A DNA stretch of 7,059 nucleotides, from the NCBI GenBank assembly GCA_900543485.1, contig UQRM01000057.1:1-7059 (forward strand), written 5' to 3'. This DNA comes from an uncultured Eubacterium sp. GTDB lineage: Bacteria > Bacillota > Clostridia > Peptostreptococcales > Anaerovoracaceae. Below the pieces are notes generated by a model. It ran no database searches and was not told the origin of the DNA. It saw only the letters and a list, made by a program, of their open reading frames with translations. How positions within the stretch are numbered: the stretch's first letter is position 1; every line of letters begins with the position of its first letter. The translations under genes and the position numbers were made by a program. Below, one piece after another: positions 5,201 through 7,059 of this stretch.

Positions 5201-5267
5201 TGAAATTTTTTTCACAATCATTGGTGCTCGGGAAATTATTTTCACGGCTTTCAGGAAAAAAATTTCC
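5201..5267 (+). promoter_or_regulatory. Triple palindromic upstream activating sites for a sigma-54 activator
   Basis: Three 14-bp palindromes share the form KGAAA-N4-TTTCM: TGAAATTTTTTTCA (5201-5214), GGAAATTATTTTCA (5231-5244) and GGAAAAAAATTTCC (5254-5267). Centres are 30 and 23 bp apart. They lie roughly 150-200 bp upstream of the -24 element, a usual distance for bacterial enhancer-binding proteins. A degenerate fourth copy may start at 5269. Confidence 0.6.
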
Positions 5268-5407
5268 GTGAAATTGTTTGACAATTTTGCCGCTGTTTTT
5301 TGTTTTTTTCTACTAAAAATTTTTAAAAGGCCCGGACTTTTCTATTTTCAAAGGGCAAAGCCATCCCGTTATTTTTCTTTGTCAAAAAAATATTTTTTGG
5401 TCCTTTG

Positions 5408-5423
5408 TGGCACAATAATTGCT
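5408..5423 (+). promoter_or_regulatory. Sigma-54 (RpoN/SigL) -24/-12 promoter of the permease
   Basis: TGGCAC (5408-5413), five bases, then TTGCT (5419-5423) matches the TGGCAC-N5-TTGC consensus exactly, with 10 bp between the invariant GG and GC. The predicted start near 5434 gives a leader of about 47 bases. No convincing sigma-70 promoter competes. Confidence 0.9.
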
Positions 5424-5443
5424 GTTCTATAGGGTATCAACTT

Positions 5444-5475
5444 TTAGGAATTTTAGGAGTTTATTAGGAGGAAAA
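5444..5475 (+). promoter_or_regulatory. Leader with triple TTAGGA and ribosome binding site
   Basis: TTAGGA occurs at 5444-5449, 5453-5458 and 5464-5469. The last is part of the true ribosome site AGGAGG (5466-5471), nine bases before ATG. Repeated GGA motifs next to a start resemble CsrA-type leader sites or extra ribosome-docking sites. Confidence 0.5.
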
Positions 5476-5480
5476 AGTCT

Positions 5481-6881
5481 ATGTCAGAAAATCAAAACTT
5501 ACAGAAGTCTTTTAAGACACGTGACGTCCTGGCTATGGCCTTCGGTTCCATGATCGGCTGGGGCTGGATAATGCTGGCCGGCGAATGGGCCGATCAAGCC
5601 GGAATGATGGGCGCGATACTGGCCTACGGTGTGGGTGCGATACTGTGTATCGTAGTAGGTCTGGCTTATGCGGAGCTTACACCTGCGATCCCGTTTACCG
5701 GCGGCGGCGTAGTATTCGCCTACAAAGGTATGGGATACTGGCCATCGGTATTCACAGGTATCGCTACTGTACTGGCTTACCTGGGCGTTGCCGCATGGGA
5801 AGGCCCTGGATTCTCGACAGCTGTGAATTACCTCGTTGAGATCCCTAGGATCGGATATCTGTGGACTGTTCAAGGATCGGATGTATACATTTCCGTATGC
5901 CTCGTAGCCATCATCATGTCCGTGATCATCACAGCCATCAACTATTTTGGCGCAAGCGCCACTGCGGCTTTCCAGACGATCGCCACAGTTTGCCTGATCG
6001 TTGTCGGGCTCATATTCCTCGGCGGCGGAGTATTCCTCGGAGACACCGAGTACACGAAACCACTCTTCACTGACTTCGGCGGATTCGCTGCCGTACTGCT
6101 GATGGTACCTAGCATGTTCGTTGGATTCGACGTTATACCTCAGTCGGCAAGCGAGATGGATGTTCCTTTAAAGAAAATCCCTAGCATATTGATCATTTCC
6201 ATATGCATGGCCGCCGCATGGTATATGCTGATGATCCTGGCCACATGTCTGTCTGCGCCGTCTGAGCTCAGAGCTGAAGCAGCCATACCTGTTGCGGATG
6301 CCATGGCCAATGCTTTCGGCAGCCCTGTCTGGGGCAAGGTCTGCATCGTAGGCGCTATCTGTGGTATACTGACAAGCTGGAACGGATTCCTCTACGGAAG
6401 CGCTCGTTGCCTGTACTCGCTGGCTAACGCCAAGATGATGCCTGCTTTCCTCGGAAAGATCCATCCGAAATACAAGACTCCAAGCAACGCTGTCCTGTTC
6501 GTTGGATTTATCTCCACCTTCGCATGCCTGCTTGGTTCTGGAGCTCTTACCTGGCTCGTGAATGCAGCTGCATTCGGAACTGTACTCACATACTTCATGG
6601 TTGTTCTGTCATTTGTATTCCTGAGAAAGAACATGCCTAACCTGGAGAGACCTTACAGAGTCCCTGCAGCGAAATTCATCGGCACACTGGCAGTACTGAT
6701 CTCCATCTTCTTCATCTGCCTCTACCTGCCGTTTGGACCTAGCCCTCTCATCGGGATCGAATGGGTAATGGTTCTTGGATGGATAGCACTGGGATTCATC
6801 CTGGCTTTCTACGCATACTTCAAGTACAAAGATGTTACTCCGGAAGAACGTGCAAGCCTTATGTTCAGGAAAGAAGAATAA
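5481..6881 (+). CDS. APC-superfamily amino-acid permease
   Basis: A 466-residue, probably 12-helix cytoplasmic-membrane transporter. APC hallmarks appear in order: SMIGWGW (23-29), the unwound helix-1 substrate motif usually GxIGxGI; AELTPAIPFTGG (64-75); helix 6 with VGFDVIPQSASEMD-x-PLKKIP (214-234); helix 8 onward with GSARCLYSLANAKMMP (306-321) and IHPKYKTPSNA (327-337); and LERPYRVP (388-395). The double Trp in motif 1 may help shape substrate choice, but the amino acid carried cannot be named. The start has AGGAGG at the right distance. An exact sigma-54 promoter with palindromic upstream sites implies induction by an enhancer-binding protein responding to an amino-acid or fermentation signal. 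It is monocistronic, ending at a strong terminator. Confidence 0.93.
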   Translation: MSENQNLQKSFKTRDVLAMAFGSMIGWGWIMLAGEWADQAGMMGAILAYGVGAILCIVVGLAYAELTPAIPFTGGGVVFAYKGMGYWPSVFTGIATVLAYLGVAAWEGPGFSTAVNYLVEIPRIGYLWTVQGSDVYISVCLVAIIMSVIITAINYFGASATAAFQTIATVCLIVVGLIFLGGGVFLGDTEYTKPLFTDFGGFAAVLLMVPSMFVGFDVIPQSASEMDVPLKKIPSILIISICMAAAWYMLMILATCLSAPSELRAEAAIPVADAMANAFGSPVWGKVCIVGAICGILTSWNGFLYGSARCLYSLANAKMMPAFLGKIHPKYKTPSNAVLFVGFISTFACLLGSGALTWLVNAAAFGTVLTYFMVVLSFVFLRKNMPNLERPYRVPAAKFIGTLAVLISIFFICLYLPFGPSPLIGIEWVMVLGWIALGFILAFYAYFKYKDVTPEERASLMFRKEE

Positions 6882-6902
6882 GCAAGGAAATTTCCTTTTA
6901 TC

Positions 6903-6940
6903 AAAACGACCGCCATGGAAAACCAGGCGGTCGTTTTTTT
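6903..6940 (+). terminator. Rho-independent terminator of the permease
   Basis: ACGACCGCC (6906-6914) pairs with GGCGGTCGT (6926-6934), extended by TGG/CCA inside, and is followed by a T run to 6940. It lies 21 bases after the permease stop codon. Confidence 0.96.
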
Positions 6941-6959
6941 ACGCAAACCGCAAACAAAA

Positions 6960-6983
6960 ATATCTCTCCTTCTGGAGAGATAT
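6960..6983. other. Perfect hairpin abutting the right repeat
   Basis: ATATCTCTCC (6960-6969) pairs with GGAGAGATAT (6974-6983) around TTCT. It sits between the permease terminator and the 77-bp repeat, mirroring the hairpin at 76-99 but with a different sequence. Confidence 0.7.
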
Positions 6984-7059
6984 CAGACTGCTGACAAAGT
7001 CGAAGGGAAAATTTCTCTTCGACTTTTCTTAAATCAGCAATTTTGATAAGCTAAGTTTG
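6983..7059 (-). repeat. Terminal inverted repeat, right copy
   Basis: Exact reverse complement of 1-77, carrying the same nested hairpin. On the plus strand the stem AAAGTCGAAG/CTTCGACTTT is followed by TTTTCTT, so it could act as a secondary terminator beyond the permease. As at the left end, it lies 3' of a gene and just beyond that gene's terminator and an extra hairpin. Confidence 0.9.

Larger units (their letters stand above)
5031..5480. other. Divergent 450-bp intergenic regulatory region
   Basis: This AT-rich stretch separates the 32-codon unit (minus) from the permease (plus). It holds the sigma-70 promoter of the small unit, three CATTCT repeats, three palindromic activator-like sites, a 14-bp symmetrical A6-TA-T6 tract (5385-5398) that could bend DNA between enhancer and promoter, the sigma-54 promoter, and a leader with repeated TTAGGA. 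I see no further gene in it. Confidence 0.7.

Noticed and set aside
5245..5259. CodY-like box near CTTTCAGGAAAAA upstream of the permease
   Set aside because: Only about 9 of 15 positions fit the AATTTTCWGAAAATT consensus in AT-rich sequence, which is not above expectation.
5278..5283. TTGACA on the plus strand as a sigma-70 -35 box for the permease
   Set aside because: No acceptable -10 hexamer lies 15-19 bp downstream, and the sigma-54 promoter closer to the gene is an exact match.
1..7059. Composite transposon or integrated element bounded by terminal inverted repeats
   Set aside because: No transposase, integrase or target-site evidence is visible, the genes look like ordinary chromosomal ones, and the exact 77-bp length at the window edges is better explained by assembly at a dispersed repeat.

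Overview
The window looks like a contig from an anaerobic, low-to-mid GC Firmicute, probably a Clostridia member (an Anaerovoracaceae-like amino-acid fermenter is my guess). The clues are strong AGGAGG ribosome sites, many Rho-independent terminators, a CarD-family protein, a Fur-family regulator, a small DUF6110-type protein beside a P1B ATPase, and an amino-acid permease with a sigma-54 promoter. No transposase, integrase, phage gene, tRNA, rRNA or CRISPR array is visible.

Left half (109-3433, minus strand): a metal-handling locus. In transcription order it holds a cysteine-bearing Fur-like regulator, a 26-residue membrane peptide, a 103-residue DUF6110/PacL-like membrane protein, and a 690-residue CtpC-like P1B ATPase, closed by a strong terminator. 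The regulator and the peptide-led operon share a promoter/operator motif, so autoregulated control by the Fur-like protein is the simplest model. The likely role is metal efflux or delivery across the cytoplasmic membrane.

Middle (3391-4789, minus strand): a CarD-family RNA polymerase-binding protein with a near-consensus sigma-70 promoter, then a single-pass exported protein with a TasA/camelysin-like look, then a strong terminator.

Right half: a compact minus-strand unit (4850-5101) has its own promoter, ribosome site, 32-codon ORF and terminator. It is divergent from a plus-strand APC-family amino-acid permease (5481-6881). The roughly 450 bp between them hold three copies of a KGAAA-N4-TTTCM palindrome about 150-200 bp upstream of an exact -24/-12 sigma-54 promoter, the expected layout for an enhancer-binding activator. 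The activator gene is not in the window.

Both ends carry the same 77 bp in inverted orientation. The repeat is itself a long imperfect hairpin, and each copy abuts a different perfect hairpin. It is probably a dispersed intergenic repeat. The length of exactly 77 equals a common assembler k-mer size, so the window ends are probably assembly-graph breakpoints and the true repeat may be longer.
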